A DNA stretch of 64,000 nucleotides from positions 42,368,006 to 42,432,005 of the forward strand of contig OY294047.1 of the NCBI GenBank assembly GCA_958510825.1, written 5' to 3'. This document shows, piece by piece, positions 34,387 through 45,350 of this stretch (the first letter of the stretch is position 1; each line of letters begins with the position of its first letter). The notes beneath the pieces are model-generated. The model made no database searches. It was given only the letters and a program-made list of their open reading frames with translations, and was not told where the DNA came from. The translations under genes and the position numbers were made by a program. The DNA is from Brachypterus glaber. Lineage: Eukaryota > Arthropoda > Insecta > Coleoptera > Kateretidae.

Positions 34387-35199
34387 GAAGGGGTCAGGGG
34401 AAAAACGATCAGAGTCACAAAAACTACTTTTCACAGAATAGCGAAATTAAGGTTTAAAGACTCATATTGTATGATTACAGTTGCAAAGTAACGTCAATTA
34501 TTGTTTCATCTCGTCACATACTTATTTCATAGCAAAATAATATTACCTACCAAGGTTTATAACATTACCTTTGAGGTTCAAAGCGAAAGATGCAACAGAA
34601 CTACACATATGACTTTATAAAATCGATCACATTCCAGGACTCTGATCGTTTTTTTTATGTTATAAAGCAGCCCAACAGGCTTAGTGCAGTAAGTGTGCAA
34701 AATCATAAACAAAGTCGTAGTTTTCCACATTTTTATTTAAAAAACAAAACTTAATTCTTAGTCTAAGCCCGGTAACGTAACCTTTTACTTTAAGTTTCTT
34801 CGAAACATCCGTAATACGTCCACTTATAGGTCTTTTCTTCGGTTTAAAAATATTGGTACTAGGGCCTTCATCCTCATTTTCCTCACTAAATTCCATATTT
34901 TTTACAAACTGCCACTCCACAAATTAAACTACCTGCTTAACGCCATTTACAATCAAAAATACGTTTCCTTAGTTACCGATGCGAAACTATGGACTTTAAT
35001 TGTTTTTTATGGTATCGCTCGGACTCTGACCGTTCTTACGCTGTATATCGTTTCTATTTAAATTCGTTACAGCGACTGTAATTGTTTTTGCTTAAAACCG
35101 ACATAGTCACCTGAAAGCTTGGATCGCGAACTACAAGATGATGTATATAACGAATTTTCGACAAAAATGGACTATGATCGTTTTTCCCCTGACCCCTTC
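34387..35199. mobile_element. 813-bp element with GAAGGGGTCAGGGGAAAAAC ends and a 4-bp duplication
   Basis: The terminal inverted repeats GAAGGGGTCAGGGGAAAAAC with CGATCA are flanked by AGAT on both sides (34383-34386, 35200-35203). The inverted repeat is about 30 bases with one mismatch. The interior is mostly unpaired and carries a possible coding fragment on the minus strand (34681-34920). A 4-bp duplication with an internal transposase remnant would fit Sola-like or another rare DDE group, but this is inference. It is probably a deletion derivative of an autonomous parent. Confidence 0.75.
34681..34920 (-). pseudogene. possible N-terminal transposase fragment inside the 813-bp element
   Basis: The frame starts at an ATG at 34920. 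It begins with an acidic section containing FSEENEDEGPST, followed by a basic section KPKKRPISGRITDVSKKLKV and then GYVTG. The composition (acidic, then proline/lysine rich) is protein-like, unlike the AT-bias frames elsewhere. It would suit a transposase N-terminus just before a zinc-binding or DDE part. After GYVTG the sequence turns Phe/Asn-rich without recognisable motif, so the rest may be deleted or separated by an intron. No database comparison was possible. Confidence 0.4.
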
Positions 35200-35203
35200 A
35201 GAT

Positions 35204-36154
35204 GGGTACAATCAGGATTGTTTAACAAATAAACATTCTTATCGTGTCTTCTAATCAGTCTTCTTTAAGCTTGGAAGATTTATCTCTTTTCTTAATTTAA
35301 AACAACCCGTTAATATACATCAGATTCTGATGTTTGCTTAGTCGATAATAAATACTTTTTAAGTTAATCTAAAACAACCCTGTGACACTTCACAGTTTTA
35401 ACTAGCTTTTTCGTGTTACGTAATGACTGAAATCCACTAGATGGAGAAATAAGGAGCACTCTAGATTTATGATTTTATAAAATTCTATGACACATAACCT
35501 CAAATTTTGTTTATGTTAGAAATAAACGTCAAAATATTTTATAAGTTGCTACAAAACTATAATACTTTTATCGGTATTATGTGATTACTTTTAGTATTTT
35601 ATGATAACAATGGTTTTACTATAGTTTGGTAGCATTAAACGTATTTATAGTTGACACAAGAAAATATAGTACTTAAGAATTCAAAATGAAATCACCAAAA
35701 TCATGGCTTACAGTTTTTGATGTCCACATATAAAGATAAGAGACTTTGTGGGCTAGCCTATTTGTTACTTCTTAAATCATATACCAGGTATCTATAACAC
35801 TATAACTTACCTTAGAATAACCAAAGAAGATGTTCTCATAAAAACACATACTAAAAATTAACGTCACTGTGAACATATATTTATAATGTCACTGTTTACG
35901 CACGGCGCCATCTAGCAGCCACCAACTAACTACCATTTAAAAATTAAAATTACGATCTAGAAGGCTTCCGATCTCGCTCGTAGATACTAGCGCTTTTTAG
36001 TCTATACGTAACCAAATCGAACTACAAGTTACCAGTCCTTATTATCTACGTTCATGATCTAACATTAGCCAAAATTCTTGATATAGAAAAAACATTAGAC
36101 ATTAGAATCTTTAGATCTCAAAAGCAAATTATATTGGTTGATATCTCCTTACAT
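35204..36154. other. stretch without recognisable gene
   Basis: The GC content is slightly higher at 35890-35940 (CACGGCGCCATCTAGCAGCC), but no frame or splice-bounded exon is supported. Confidence 0.35.
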
Positions 36155-36398
36155 ACACTGATAAAAAGGATTTATTTGGATATGGCCAATTACATTATTT
36201 GGTTGTGAGTACCAAATTTTATTTGAGTCAAATAAATATTTAGTTCATGTAAACAAATATTTTAATTTCAAAATGATTTATTAATGGGAACAAAATAGTT
36301 TATTTCACAGAAATAAAATGTATTTGTCACAACCAAATTTAAATGGCCATATCCAACCAAATGTTTTGTTGACAAAAATAAAGTGTTTTATCAGTGTA
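36155..36398. mobile_element. mariner-type MITE with CACTGATAAAA ends
   Basis: The ends CACTGATAAAA and TTTTATCAGTG are flanked by TA at 36155-36156 and 36397-36398. Pairing continues inward through TTTGGATATGGCCA and TGGCCATATCCAA. The TA duplication and CACT start fit Tc1/mariner MITEs. The interior is AT-rich and non-coding. Confidence 0.8.
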
Positions 36399-37323
36399 GC
36401 ACGAACGTTTTTTAATCTGAGACTACGTAAATTTTAACTAATACTATTTCCTACTATTTCCTACTAATTTCCTAACTAATTTCCTAACTAATACTATTTG
36501 CATGGGTTATCATTTGTCAACTCAGTTCTTAAACAGCAAATAATAAAAAGAAACTTAAGAACTTATCAAAAATAAATTATAATTTATTATATTATATTAT
36601 AGATAATTATCTCTCGGTTGCGGGCTTGAACAATATGATGGCAGGGTCTCTTAAAATCTAGTGCTATAAAAGAATGTTAAAAATAAAAATTGTCACATAG
36701 GGTAAGAAACAAGAGCCTAGTAGGGAGTTTGGGGAAAAGCGTACCTTATGGGAAGGGTTAGTTAGGAGAAAGGATCAAGTTGGCTTGACGATATTTTGGA
36801 AAGTGAACGGGAGTTACAAGAAAGCTAAATAGGTCTAGAATATAATACTTTAATTCTTTTAAAGGGCTGTAAAGTATAGAAATTTGCCACTTTTGACTAA
36901 TAACTTGATAGTATGACGGTTAAATTTGCACGTTTTTTAAAACAACACCGTATACTGAACTAATGATACATGTATCCAGCATTTAAAATGAGCAAAATCC
37001 CATCTTCTTCGTTTTGTTGTGGCGTTGATTATACTATAGTCTATTACACAGTCTATAGTTATAACCAATGAACTAAATAATCTCATCCGTCCCTTGGTAC
37101 GCGAGCCGTCTAGCCGGTGCGTGTCTACTATTTCTCAGCAAAAATATAATACACTTTTAACAGTAAAGTAAATGGTTTGGGTGCATATCATATAAGTAAC
37201 AATTTGTTATAGGTTGTATATATATTGATTTTAAATAAATACCACAAAATACTGTGTACCTGGCGACATAACAGAATATCTAGGGTCCATATCGACATAT
37301 CTTTAACATAACCTTAAATTAAA
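36399..37323. other. stretch without recognisable gene
   Basis: A CCTACTATTT/CCTAACTAATTT short tandem pattern lies at 36448-36495. No exon is supported. Confidence 0.4.
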
Positions 37324-37358
37324 TTGAAGAAGAAGAAAAAGAAGAGGACAAAGAAGAA

Positions 37359-37389
<31 letters not shown>

Positions 37390-37530
37390 AAGAAGAAGAA
37401 GAAGAAGAAGAAGAAGAAGAAGAAGAAGAAGAAGAAGAAGAAGAAGAAGAAGAAGAAGAAGAAGAAGAAGAAGAAGAAGAAGAAGAAGAAGAAGAAGAAG
37501 AAGAAGAAGAAGAAGAAGAAGAAGAAGAAG
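37324..37530. repeat. (GAA)n trinucleotide array
   Basis: Imperfect GAA/AAG units at 37324-37365 lead into about 55 pure GAA units. The long poly-lysine frame on the plus strand and the poly-phenylalanine frame on the minus strand are products of this array. Pure long GAA tracts are purine-strand biased and can form triplex structures, but nothing here shows a role. Confidence 0.95.
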
Positions 37531-37989
37531 ACGTACAAGGAGAATAAAAGGAAAAGAAAAAAGGGATTAGGGATTAAATTCCTGGTACTGAACATGAATA
37601 TGGCAATAACCTAGATGGCCAAGTATTTATTTTTTGAGGTTTATTCTATCATAGATTTTGAAATTCTTATGCAGCCTTGTCGAGTAGACACAGACCCTTA
37701 TTTTCTTTAGGATTTCAATGTAAACAATATTGAGTTGCGTTCTGTACGCGGAACCGGCAACAAATCTACGGCGCGATTGGTAATTCATTTAACGGTGTTT
37801 AGTCACAGCCAGACTATTTTATGTTAAAATGTGATTGTTAAGAAAATATCTATACTACGAAACTGTTCTACATATTTAAATTGATTTAAATTGAATATTT
37901 GATGTTTGTGATGTACTTTTGTGGGTTAACCACGTTTTTTTTTGTGAGGTTATGTTAATAAGAAATTATATTTAGTTGAAACGATTAGA
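37531..37989. other. stretch without recognisable gene
   Basis: Nothing is recognised. Confidence 0.35.
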
Positions 37990-38110
37990 GAGACTCGCTT
38001 CAAGTCTCTAATACTTGTATCTGGTCAAAAAGAACCAGAGTTCAAGACCATTAAGTCCTTTTGGGTCACTTTAATTTAGTGTCCAAAAGGACATTTTGAA
38101 GAAGAAAAAT
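37990..38110 (-). repeat. relic related to the 42131/56148 element, with hairpin
   Basis: On the minus strand, CTTTTTGACCAGATACAAGT and TGGTCTTGAACT match the interior of the elements at 42131-42893 and 56148-56876. It also contains a hairpin, GTCCTTTTGGG at 38055 against CCAAAAGGAC ending at 38092. Only this short part is recognisable. Confidence 0.5.
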
Positions 38111-38914
38111 TAAACAATCTCGTTTCTCTTTAGAACTTTCTTTAAGATGTCAATTAACTTAGTACTTTTTTATTTTCTTCATGACATCTTTAAACTGAAC
38201 TAAATAAACTCTTCATATCGTAATTTAGAATTTTCAAATTTGGAGTTTAATTAAAACATTTTTAAGAAAATATAAGAAAATTTATTTAAAAATGTATGGT
38301 CAACCGAGATAAGCATGTGTACCAAATTTAAGCTGTGTAAGTTTATTCTAAGTGGGTAAAAAAAACAATTTGGCAGATTTGAGGACGATATATTTGTATA
38401 CATATAAACTAAATGAACTTAGGTAGATCACTCGCCTCTTTACCTGTGCTATTTTGATATTTGCCCAAATGGTTTTACTTTCGCTACAAACAACAACAAC
38501 AACAAAAGAAAAAAAACTGGCCAGTCTGTAACGAAACGTCTAAAAAGTCATTAACTCTCAAGTTTATCTATTTAGCCATGCTTTATTTAACCTTCAATTG
38601 TTTATTAGTCATAAAACAAATTCGTTCATTGATGATGATGAAAGCGATAATGAGATTTTCAGGTTGGTCATTTTTTTCCGACTATGTTTAGTAAAGATTC
38701 TTTACAGCACAGTTTCTTTTGTTTATGGTGTTTTTGCATTCAGGTGTGTATATAGAATCGTTATGGTTATTTCTTTTAAATGGATATCGTCATTGCACTG
38801 AACATGGTATAGCGTATTTTGTACCTTAATTGTTTTTAATTTTTGTGTTATTTCAACCATTATTATGTATTTATGTTATCAGATTTTTTTAACAACAAGA
38901 ACCCCTTAAATGTT
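38111..38914. other. stretch without recognisable gene
   Basis: A short CAACAACAAC run lies at 38489-38502. The two overlapping plus-strand frames at 38461-38801 are unrecognised. Confidence 0.35.
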
Positions 38915-38990
38915 GGTCCTGAAGAAGTCTTAATAAAAGTCAAAACGTCGACACACATTAACTGGTGTTTTTGTTTTTACCAAGATGCAG
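38915..38990 (+). repeat. retroelement 3'-end-like segment with hammerhead-like core
   Basis: The segment reads GTCCTGAAGAAG, a 14-base arm, then AAAACGTCGACAC. CTGAAGA fits the CUGANGA box of hammerhead ribozymes. The AAAACGTC would correspond to the GAAA-CGTC part with one substitution, and the intervening bases can form only a weak stem (GTCTT against AAAGTC). CTGANGA..GAAACGTCG is common at the ends of Penelope-like and related retroelements in arthropods. This copy looks degraded, and no reverse transcriptase was found upstream. Confidence 0.4.
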
Positions 38991-39689
38991 TCCCATTACT
39001 CCAAATTTACAATTAAAAACAAAGGTTAATAGTCTGAAACCTTATCTGGTCTTCATTTAGAAAGAAACTGGTGATGAAGAAATTCTGCATTAGATTGCAG
39101 ACAAACGACAATATTTTTTGTTGTACTGTGAAATCAAATTTCTCCTCTTAACCCACGACATGACACCTCATCAAACAATCGTTTAAGTAATTGTTTACAA
39201 CAAACAGAATTTACATATATTTATCCCAGCTAATTTAATAAATTTTCAATTATCACACCATGATATTTTCGTGGGACCATTATTCGATTATTCACTATAC
39301 CACATAGAGAACAAAATAACGTTTAATGCCATTAAAATATTAAAATTAAGAAAATTATTCCACCATACAAACTCCTACTACTTTAGTCCGCTATTATCTG
39401 ACATGGTAGCTGACAAGTACGTGGACGTGTAGAATTTTAAACAGGGGTGGGCGAACATACTTGAATTTTGGATAATGATACATGTATGATTGAAACAAAA
39501 ATAAATATATTCTGTAACGAAATATAATAGTATATTCACATTCTGACATTGTAAATTTGCTTTAATTATTACAGTTAAAACTACTGTAAGATTGACGGAC
39601 AAATTTAGAGTGTATGGTAAAATCACAAAATTTATCATTTTCTCATGGTGTTTTAATATTACAGGTCCAAAGAATCAAGTTTAGAGGCA
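38991..39689. other. stretch without recognisable gene
   Basis: ACAGGGGTGGGCGAACATAC at 39441-39460 resembles a hAT terminus, but no partner end was found. The minus-strand frame 39378-39638 is unrecognised. Confidence 0.35.
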
Positions 39690-40056
39690 TTTAAAAGATT
39701 TTCAGTGTGCCGCAATATTTGAGTGACCCCTTAATCAAGTTATCCGGCTTATCCGAGTTATCAGATATTTCTATAAAAATTTGGTTGGTGGTAGAACCAA
39801 ACTAAGCCGTTTTTAAGTGAAATTGCGTTAAAATTATTAGATTTATCTTAATTATCCGGCTTACCTGGCATTATCCGAGCGTCTAAATAAAACGAGACCA
39901 CCTCATGAATGCCCTCTTTAAGTTGCAAGAAGTTTCACCAAAATCCGTTCATTCATTCCAAAGTTATGCGAGAACAAACATAAAAAAACAAAGTCTCGAC
40001 GTGTGACTTTGTTGATAACCTCCTCCTTTTTGGAAGTCGGTTAAAAAAATTATAAA
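39690..40056 (+). repeat. retroposon-like 3' end (CTCCTTTTTGGAAGTCGG)
   Basis: The segment ends with TTGATAACCTCCTCC, TTTTTGGAAGTCGG and TTAAAAA, preceded by CCAAAGTTATGCGAGAACAA. This wording is widespread at the 3' ends of insect interspersed repeats, from my general knowledge of such genomes. Upstream lie two TTATCCGGCTTA(T/C)C-type phrases, a short internal repeat. The 5' boundary is unclear and no coding frame is present. Confidence 0.5.
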
Positions 40057-40104
40057 TATAATAAATATATACATTAAGCGAGCATTAAGTTAAAATATAA
40101 ATTA

Positions 40105-40831
40105 GGGGCTGTCCATATATTACGTAAAGCAATTTTTCAAAAAATGGACCCCCCCTCCCCCCTGTGTAACAAACTGTCACATTTACCAACAACCCCCCCC
40201 CCTGTGTAACGCGTAACAATATAAAATTTTAGTTTCGCAATAAATTTAACTGTATTCCCACTATTGATTCGTTTTTCTCGACAAAACCAACATGAACCTA
40301 AAATATAGTATAACCTTTAAAAAAATTTACACGAAAAAATCACTCAAACTTTAAAAAAATATTCATAATCAATATCACACAGGGAAAAAATACTAGGTAC
40401 ATCTTTTCACACTGAGTGTCACATATAACACGTATATTGTTTATGCACAAGTACACAAAATAGTACACACATTGGTGTTCTGTGAGTACACATTCCGTGC
40501 GAATATGTATCATCGCCGATGATTCATCGGCAAGATCACGCAAGAACAGGGCCGTTTTTTTTTTAATATCAATGTCAACAGTTTTTTTAATGATTACAAT
40601 ATTATTTAAATATGCATAGTTTCGTCAATTTTTGTGTGAAAAAAAAAATTATGGGCCACTAAATAGTTATTTATGTTGAAATAAAAATACATCTGCCAAG
40701 CTTAGAAATAAACATTAAATTTATTAAATTCCGTTACGTAACGTTTACCTAGACCCCCCTTTCCCCTGTCACAAACTGTAACAATTTCTCTGACCCCCCC
40801 TAGGCGCGTTACGTAATATATGGACAGCCCC
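40105..40831. mobile_element. Harbinger-type MITE with GGGGCTGTCCATATATTACG ends
   Basis: The ends GGGGCTGTCCATATATTACG and CGTAATATATGGACAGCCCC are perfect inverted repeats of about 20 bases and are flanked by TTA at 40102-40104 and 40832-40834. Subterminal C-rich segments with TGTAACAAACTGTCAC-like words face each other. A 3-bp TTA duplication and GGG-start ends fit PIF/Harbinger. A minus-strand frame (40340-40543) inside is not recognised as a transposase. Confidence 0.85.
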
Positions 40832-40862
40832 TTATTTCAATTATTTTTAAGTGTTATCCTTA

Positions 40863-40998
40863 GGGCCACTTGCACCAAATCTTAAACTGGGATTATGTCA
40901 ACTAAACTGAGTTTAAGTTAAAAATACTGCATTCTGATTGGTTGACCGTCCATTTAATCCAAGTTTAAAGTTAAACCATCTTTGGTGCAAGTGGCCCC
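40863..40998. mobile_element. MITE, GGGCCACTTGCACCA family, copy 1
   Basis: GGGCCACTTGCACCAAA pairs with TTTGGTGCAAGTGGCCC. The interior holds AAACTGGGATTATG and TTTAATCCAAGTTTAA. A second copy lies at 53418-53552. The flanks here (TTA left, CAA right) do not match, so the duplication may have decayed. It lies only 31 bases from the preceding Harbinger-type element. Confidence 0.8.
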
Positions 40999-41268
40999 AA
41001 GAATAAGCGAATTATTGCTAAAGAAATTATTTTTTTACGAAAACAATCATAGTAATTCCTATTAAATACTTCAGCCAATCTTAATAAAGTTTATAATCCT
41101 AAAGTCCACATTTAAGTAGGCTGTGATAATTGGCACTTGTGCCGTTTCGTTCGTGTTTACTTACTACAATACTTTTGCTTGTCATCGTTTTTTTTTTCTG
41201 GCTGAGGCATTTATAAAAGTCACGACAGAAGTTTATGAGTATGCCAAATTATTGTAAATATCGTATAT
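40999..41268. other. spacer
   Basis: Nothing is recognised. Confidence 0.35.
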
Positions 41269-41931
41269 TAGGGTATTTCATAAAACACTTTGTTTTTGAA
41301 AAATTTAAGAACTCCCCTCGAAGCCTCATGGCTTAAAAAATACAAAATTTAGATTACCTGCAAAATATGAATGAAATAGCCACCTTCAATAAATTTAAAA
41401 ATTAAAAAAAAAAAAACTAAAAATTGTATTTTTTTAATAAAATTTCCATGCAATGTGGATATATTTAAATGTGAAACAAAAATCGAAATTTGGTATCCAC
41501 CTACTTTGAATGTGAAAAAAAAATTATTTGATTTTTTTTTCTATTTTTTAAATAAATTGAGGGCGGTTATTTTATTGTGTTGAGTTAAAATTTAGCACAG
41601 ATTAAAAAAGTTTAATATATTTTGTTAAATAAAAAATATTTTTAAATGAAGTGCACGCAATTTTTTTTAAGATAAAATTTGGAACAAATTTACCACGTTG
41701 ACAGTTCAATGGTTTGGATTTCATCGTTATGCATTATGCTCGACGTTTACTAGGGATAATTAATTAAAAAGATCCTGCTATATAAAAAAATATTTTTATT
41801 TTTTTCTCCAATTTTCAAATGAATAGCTTCATTTTTTCTTTTTTTAACTAAAATTTGGCAATCCTACTTTTGTATTTTTCTAGAAATTATATGGACTTTA
41901 AATGTTTAAATTCGTGTTTTGAAATACCCTA
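41269..41931. mobile_element. inverted-repeat element with TAGGGTATTTCA ends
   Basis: The left end TAGGGTATTTCATAAAACAC pairs with the right end GTGTTTTGAAATACCCTA. The terminal TA on both sides may be a TA target duplication. The interior is AT-rich with many A and T runs and no frame. A terminal fragment of the same family at 24016 is interrupted by a LINE. Confidence 0.7.
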
Positions 41932-42130
41932 GGTGAATACCATACATGTACCGTTTTCTGTATGCTAATTTCGTTTTAATATGTAAGATTTCAGTAATTT
42001 TCGTAAAATATATGTAGATGATTATTTTAAAAATAGGTATTATGGTTCCTACTTTTAACCAATCAAAATATTCATATTTTAAAATAAAAAAAGGGTAGAA
42101 TGAAATTGTTGCTTAATAATGGTAATATAT

Positions 42131-42893
42131 TTTTTATTCGATTGATTCTAAAAGATATACTTTTTTTCATGTTTTACGGGCGAAAAATTTAACTTCGTGG
42201 TCCTAGGGCCAACAAGTTTTTTTCGCCCGCTAACTAAAACTTGTTATTTTTAAGCTTTTTAAAAGAAGATGCTTTACCTTTACTATAATATTTATAAAGA
42301 AATATGACCTTTAGGTTACTTTTGGTCTTAAACTAACTGTTCTTTTTGACCAGATACAGATTATAATCATTTCATACAAAATAAAAAATTCTTCTATAAC
42401 ATAACCTCAAAATATATGTTAACTGATTAATCTGTATTCATCCACTAAAATACATTAAAAACACAAAATTTAAATTTTAAAATCAATTTCAATATTTATA
42501 ATATTCATAGAACAGTTCAGAAGTATTACTATTTTCATAACAGACACATTTTAACAGAAATTAATCACCAAGCTATAGCTTTTTTAACTTGAAAATGAAA
42601 CCGCACGCAAAAGAAACGATTCAATTGTTTTTTTATCGATTTGATTGGAAGCAATTTGTCATGAGTAAGTAGATAAGTAATAAGACACTAAAAAGAAATA
42701 CTTTTTGCAGTTTAAAATGAAGTATATTTTAATAATTTATTATAATTATAACAATCGAATAAAAAATATTGTATAATACACGGGCAAAAAGTTAAATTTC
42801 GATTTCGTAGGTTTATTACCCTCGGGCCGGCCCCATCGGCCGGCCCTTGGCTTCTAAAAACCTACTCAATCGAAAAACTTAACTTTTTGCCCC
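42131..42893. mobile_element. hairpin-ended dispersed element, copy 1
   Basis: The whole segment is repeated in the same orientation at 56148-56876. Near the left end ACGGGCGAAAAATTTAACTT leads into a hairpin around GGTCCTAGGGCC and closes with TTTTTTTCGCCCG. Near the right end CGGGCAAAAAGTTAAATTTC leads into a larger hairpin around GGGCCGGCCCCATCGGCCGG and closes with GAAAAACTTAACTTTTTGCC. An outer repeat TTTTTTATTCGATTG pairs with CAATCGAATAAAAAA at 42753-42767. There is no transposase. The double-hairpin layout is unusual, and no superfamily is assigned. Confidence 0.7.
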
Positions 42894-43083
42894 AAGAGAA
42901 GCGTTTATGGTAATATTTAAAGCTATAGATAGCTAGACATGTTACCATAAATATTTTAATATCCGAACTGTCCAGCTATCTCAATATATTTTATTTATTT
43001 ATTTAACGGGTAAACCCAATTTACAAAAAATACAATTTAGAAGGAATAATAACAAAATAAATAAAAGTAAACTATGGTAAGTA
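42894..43083. other. spacer
   Basis: A short TTTATTTATTTATTT run lies at 42988-43003. Nothing else is recognised. Confidence 0.35.
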
Positions 43084-43340
43084 TACAGGGTTATTCTTTT
43101 AAATGGTACACGCCCGTAAGTTTTGAACGAAATGAGATATAAACTTTAAATCTTGTAAATCACACAATAAAAATTATCATTTGGTTACATCAACATCCAT
43201 ATTTTTAAAAATTTTCGGTAAGGTAGCACGAGGGGGCAATCGGAAACAATATTTCAAATGGCATCTTGTGACACGTCATTTTAAAGAGCTTAAAATTATC
43301 TATTTAACTGCTACGTCTCGGCCAAATCTCTCGAGTAGGA
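43084..43340 (+). mobile_element. partial TACAGGGTTATTCTT element, copy 2
   Basis: TACAGGGTTATTCTTTT at the left, GTAAGTTTTGAACGAAATGA and TTGTGACACGTCATTTTAAA match the first two thirds of 25069-25397 with considerable divergence. The right inverted end is missing. Confidence 0.6.
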
Positions 43341-43635
43341 AATGTTTCATTTTCTTATTAGGTTAAAAATATACTATTATCCGAGCCCATATAAATTTTG
43401 CTTGGTTCTTTATAATAAGTTTTTATTATTGAAATATAGCTTTGACCCATATAAAACATCACGAAAACAAAGTTTACTTTCCGTATTATTTACAACCATA
43501 TTAAATATCGTAAATGTTATGAATTTTACAGTTTCTGGCATTTATTAATGACGATAATACAAATATCAGTTAATAATAAACAATAAACAAACTTTAATGA
43601 TTTTTGCACGATAAATTTAAAACCAGGATTATTAT
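43341..43635. other. spacer
   Basis: Nothing is recognised. Confidence 0.35.
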
Positions 43636-43792
43636 GGTACAATATCATCGCCTTCCTAACAAAGGGGCTTATCTCAAAATGACACTTATACATAAAGTGA
43701 CATGTTCATTGGCAAATCAATAGACATGTCAGTATTTTGCATCAATTCATTTTGAGATAAGCCCCTTTGTAAGGAGGGCGACGATATGTACC
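43636..43792. mobile_element. 157-bp palindromic MITE
   Basis: The left arm GGTACAATATCATCGCC with AAAGGGGCTTATCTCAAAAT pairs with ATTTTGAGATAAGCCCCTTT and GGGCGACGATATGTACC. The loop includes GTGACATGTTCATTGGC and a GACATGTC word. No target duplication was identified, and the ends may be a few bases further out. Confidence 0.75.
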
Positions 43793-44107
43793 TTTCAATA
43801 ATTGCATGTAAGGTTTTTGTAAAAATTGTTTAATTACATCTATATACAAATATATTATAGCTATTTGCTATTTTAATACACAAAAATAAAAACTTTTTTA
43901 CACTGAGTGTCATTTGGTTTCATATAAACAAAGCAGGTGACCCTTATAAAAGGATGATTTCTCCCTTACCTTGGAAAAATTTTATTAACAACAAAAATAC
44001 CATTATCTTTTGTTTCTGTTTTTAGAAACCAAGTTATGAAATATAAGTTGTTACATTAAAAATAAAAGAAAATTATATTTTATTGTTACAACTTGTACAT
44101 TTAGCAG
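43793..44107. other. spacer
   Basis: Nothing is recognised. Confidence 0.35.
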
Positions 44108-45148
44108 GTGTTACAAGACTAAGGTACACTCCTTTTTTTCTTAATTTTAAAATTTAGAGATTCCAAATTTGGAATATTTCTTATTGCCATAAAACGTCAA
44201 CTTTTAACATAAAAAGTACAATTAAGTCACTTCCGGTTTAACCGGAAATTACACCAACTTTCGATTTTTAAATGGGACACCATATATTTTTTTAAATATT
44301 TCAATTCTACCCTTCATTCTGAGTACAATGTTACCAAAAAAGTGACATTTTAAATTTTAAAGTTGTTTTTATTTAATTTTTAGTTTTTATCATAGGTAGG
44401 CCATGGTTACTTAAAATTACTCTTAATTATCTAAGTAACCCTAGAAAAATACATTTACGCTCTTTTTTTAATACACCATAATGGTACACCGGTACCATTA
44501 AAAAGTACCATCATTAAGGAATCTACAATACAATACAATACAATACAATACAATACAATACAATACAATACAATACAATACAATACAATACAATACAATA
44601 CAATACAATACAATACAATATAAGTGGGGTTCGTTAAGGAATCTAACAATATCTTTTATTTTTATTTATGACAAATACAACCGTTTTTATAAATGAATTT
44701 AAGCATTAAAAATCATATTTTTGTGATTTTAGTAACAAAGTTGGCTTTGAAAACTACAGAAAAATCCTTTATCTGTTAAATTTAAGAAAAAAAAAAGTTT
44801 TTAGCGTAAGTTTATTTTTCTAGGTTTACTTATATGAATTCGGGTAATTTTAAGTAATCATGATATGATATGATATGATAAAAACTAAAAATTAAATAAA
44901 TAAAAAATTGAGATTTAAAATGTCACTTTTTTGGTATCATTGTTCTCAGAATTGAGCGTAGAATTGAAATATGTAAAAATATATGAGTTGTCCTATTTAA
45001 AACTCGAAAGTTGGTGTCATTTCCAGTTAAACCGGAAGTGACATAAATGTTATTTTTATGTTTGAAGTTGACGTTTTATGGCAATAAGAGACCCTCCAAA
45101 TTTAAAATCTCTAACTAAAAAAAGGGGTGTACCTTGGTCTTGTAACAC
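44108..45148. mobile_element. 1.04-kb palindromic element with GTGTTACAAGAC ends
   Basis: The left end GTGTTACAAGACTAAGGTAC pairs with GTACCTTGGTCTTGTAACAC at the right, and most of the arms pair. A module with CACTTCCGGTTTAACCGGAA and ACCAACTTTCG sits in both arms and recurs in the arms of 12877-14439. A CAATA array lies between the arms. A SINE abuts the right end. No target duplication was found. Confidence 0.7.
44526..44619. repeat. (CAATA)n pentanucleotide array
   Basis: Nearly 19 perfect copies of CAATA lie close to the centre of the surrounding palindrome. The minus-strand frame 44455-44649 is made of this array. A second, shorter pentamer run of TGATA (about four copies) is in the right arm near 44861-44880. 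Confidence 0.95.
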
Positions 45149-45350
45149 GCGGTGGAGTAAGGCGAAGAGCGTTCGCTTTGTAACGCCGAGGTCGCGGGTT
45201 CGAATCCCGCCTGGGGCATGGATGTGTAGTGGTGTCTTTAAAATTGCTATAATTTACTAATTTGTACTACATATAAATAGGCCATAACCGACACGGTTGA
45301 ATGCCGGGGTGTACCTATCGAATGATAGGTAGGTAGAAAAAAAAACTTCT
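45149..45350 (+). mobile_element. tRNA-derived SINE 2 (tRNA-Thr-like head)
   Basis: A perfect T-arm GCGGGTTCGAATCCCGC with B box GGTTCGAATCC lies at about 45193-45209. Upstream, TTCGCTTTGTAA looks like an anticodon arm with TGT (threonine) in the loop, but its 3' strand no longer pairs and the A box is degenerate. The body continues with CATAACCGACACGG and GATAGGTAGGTAG and ends in an A run near 45337-45345. It starts directly at the end of a palindromic element. The cloverleaf is broken, so it is not a working tRNA gene. Confidence 0.75.

Noticed and set aside
36730..36760. GGAGTTTGGGGAAAAGCGTAC as a possible P-loop exon end
   Set aside because: The reading does not give GxxxxGK(S/T), and no open frame precedes it.
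37314..37614. Poly-lysine and poly-phenylalanine frames
   Set aside because: They are products of the GAA array on the two strands.
45149..45222. Possible tRNA-Thr(UGU) gene
   Set aside because: The anticodon stem and acceptor stem are broken and the sequence continues into a SINE body.
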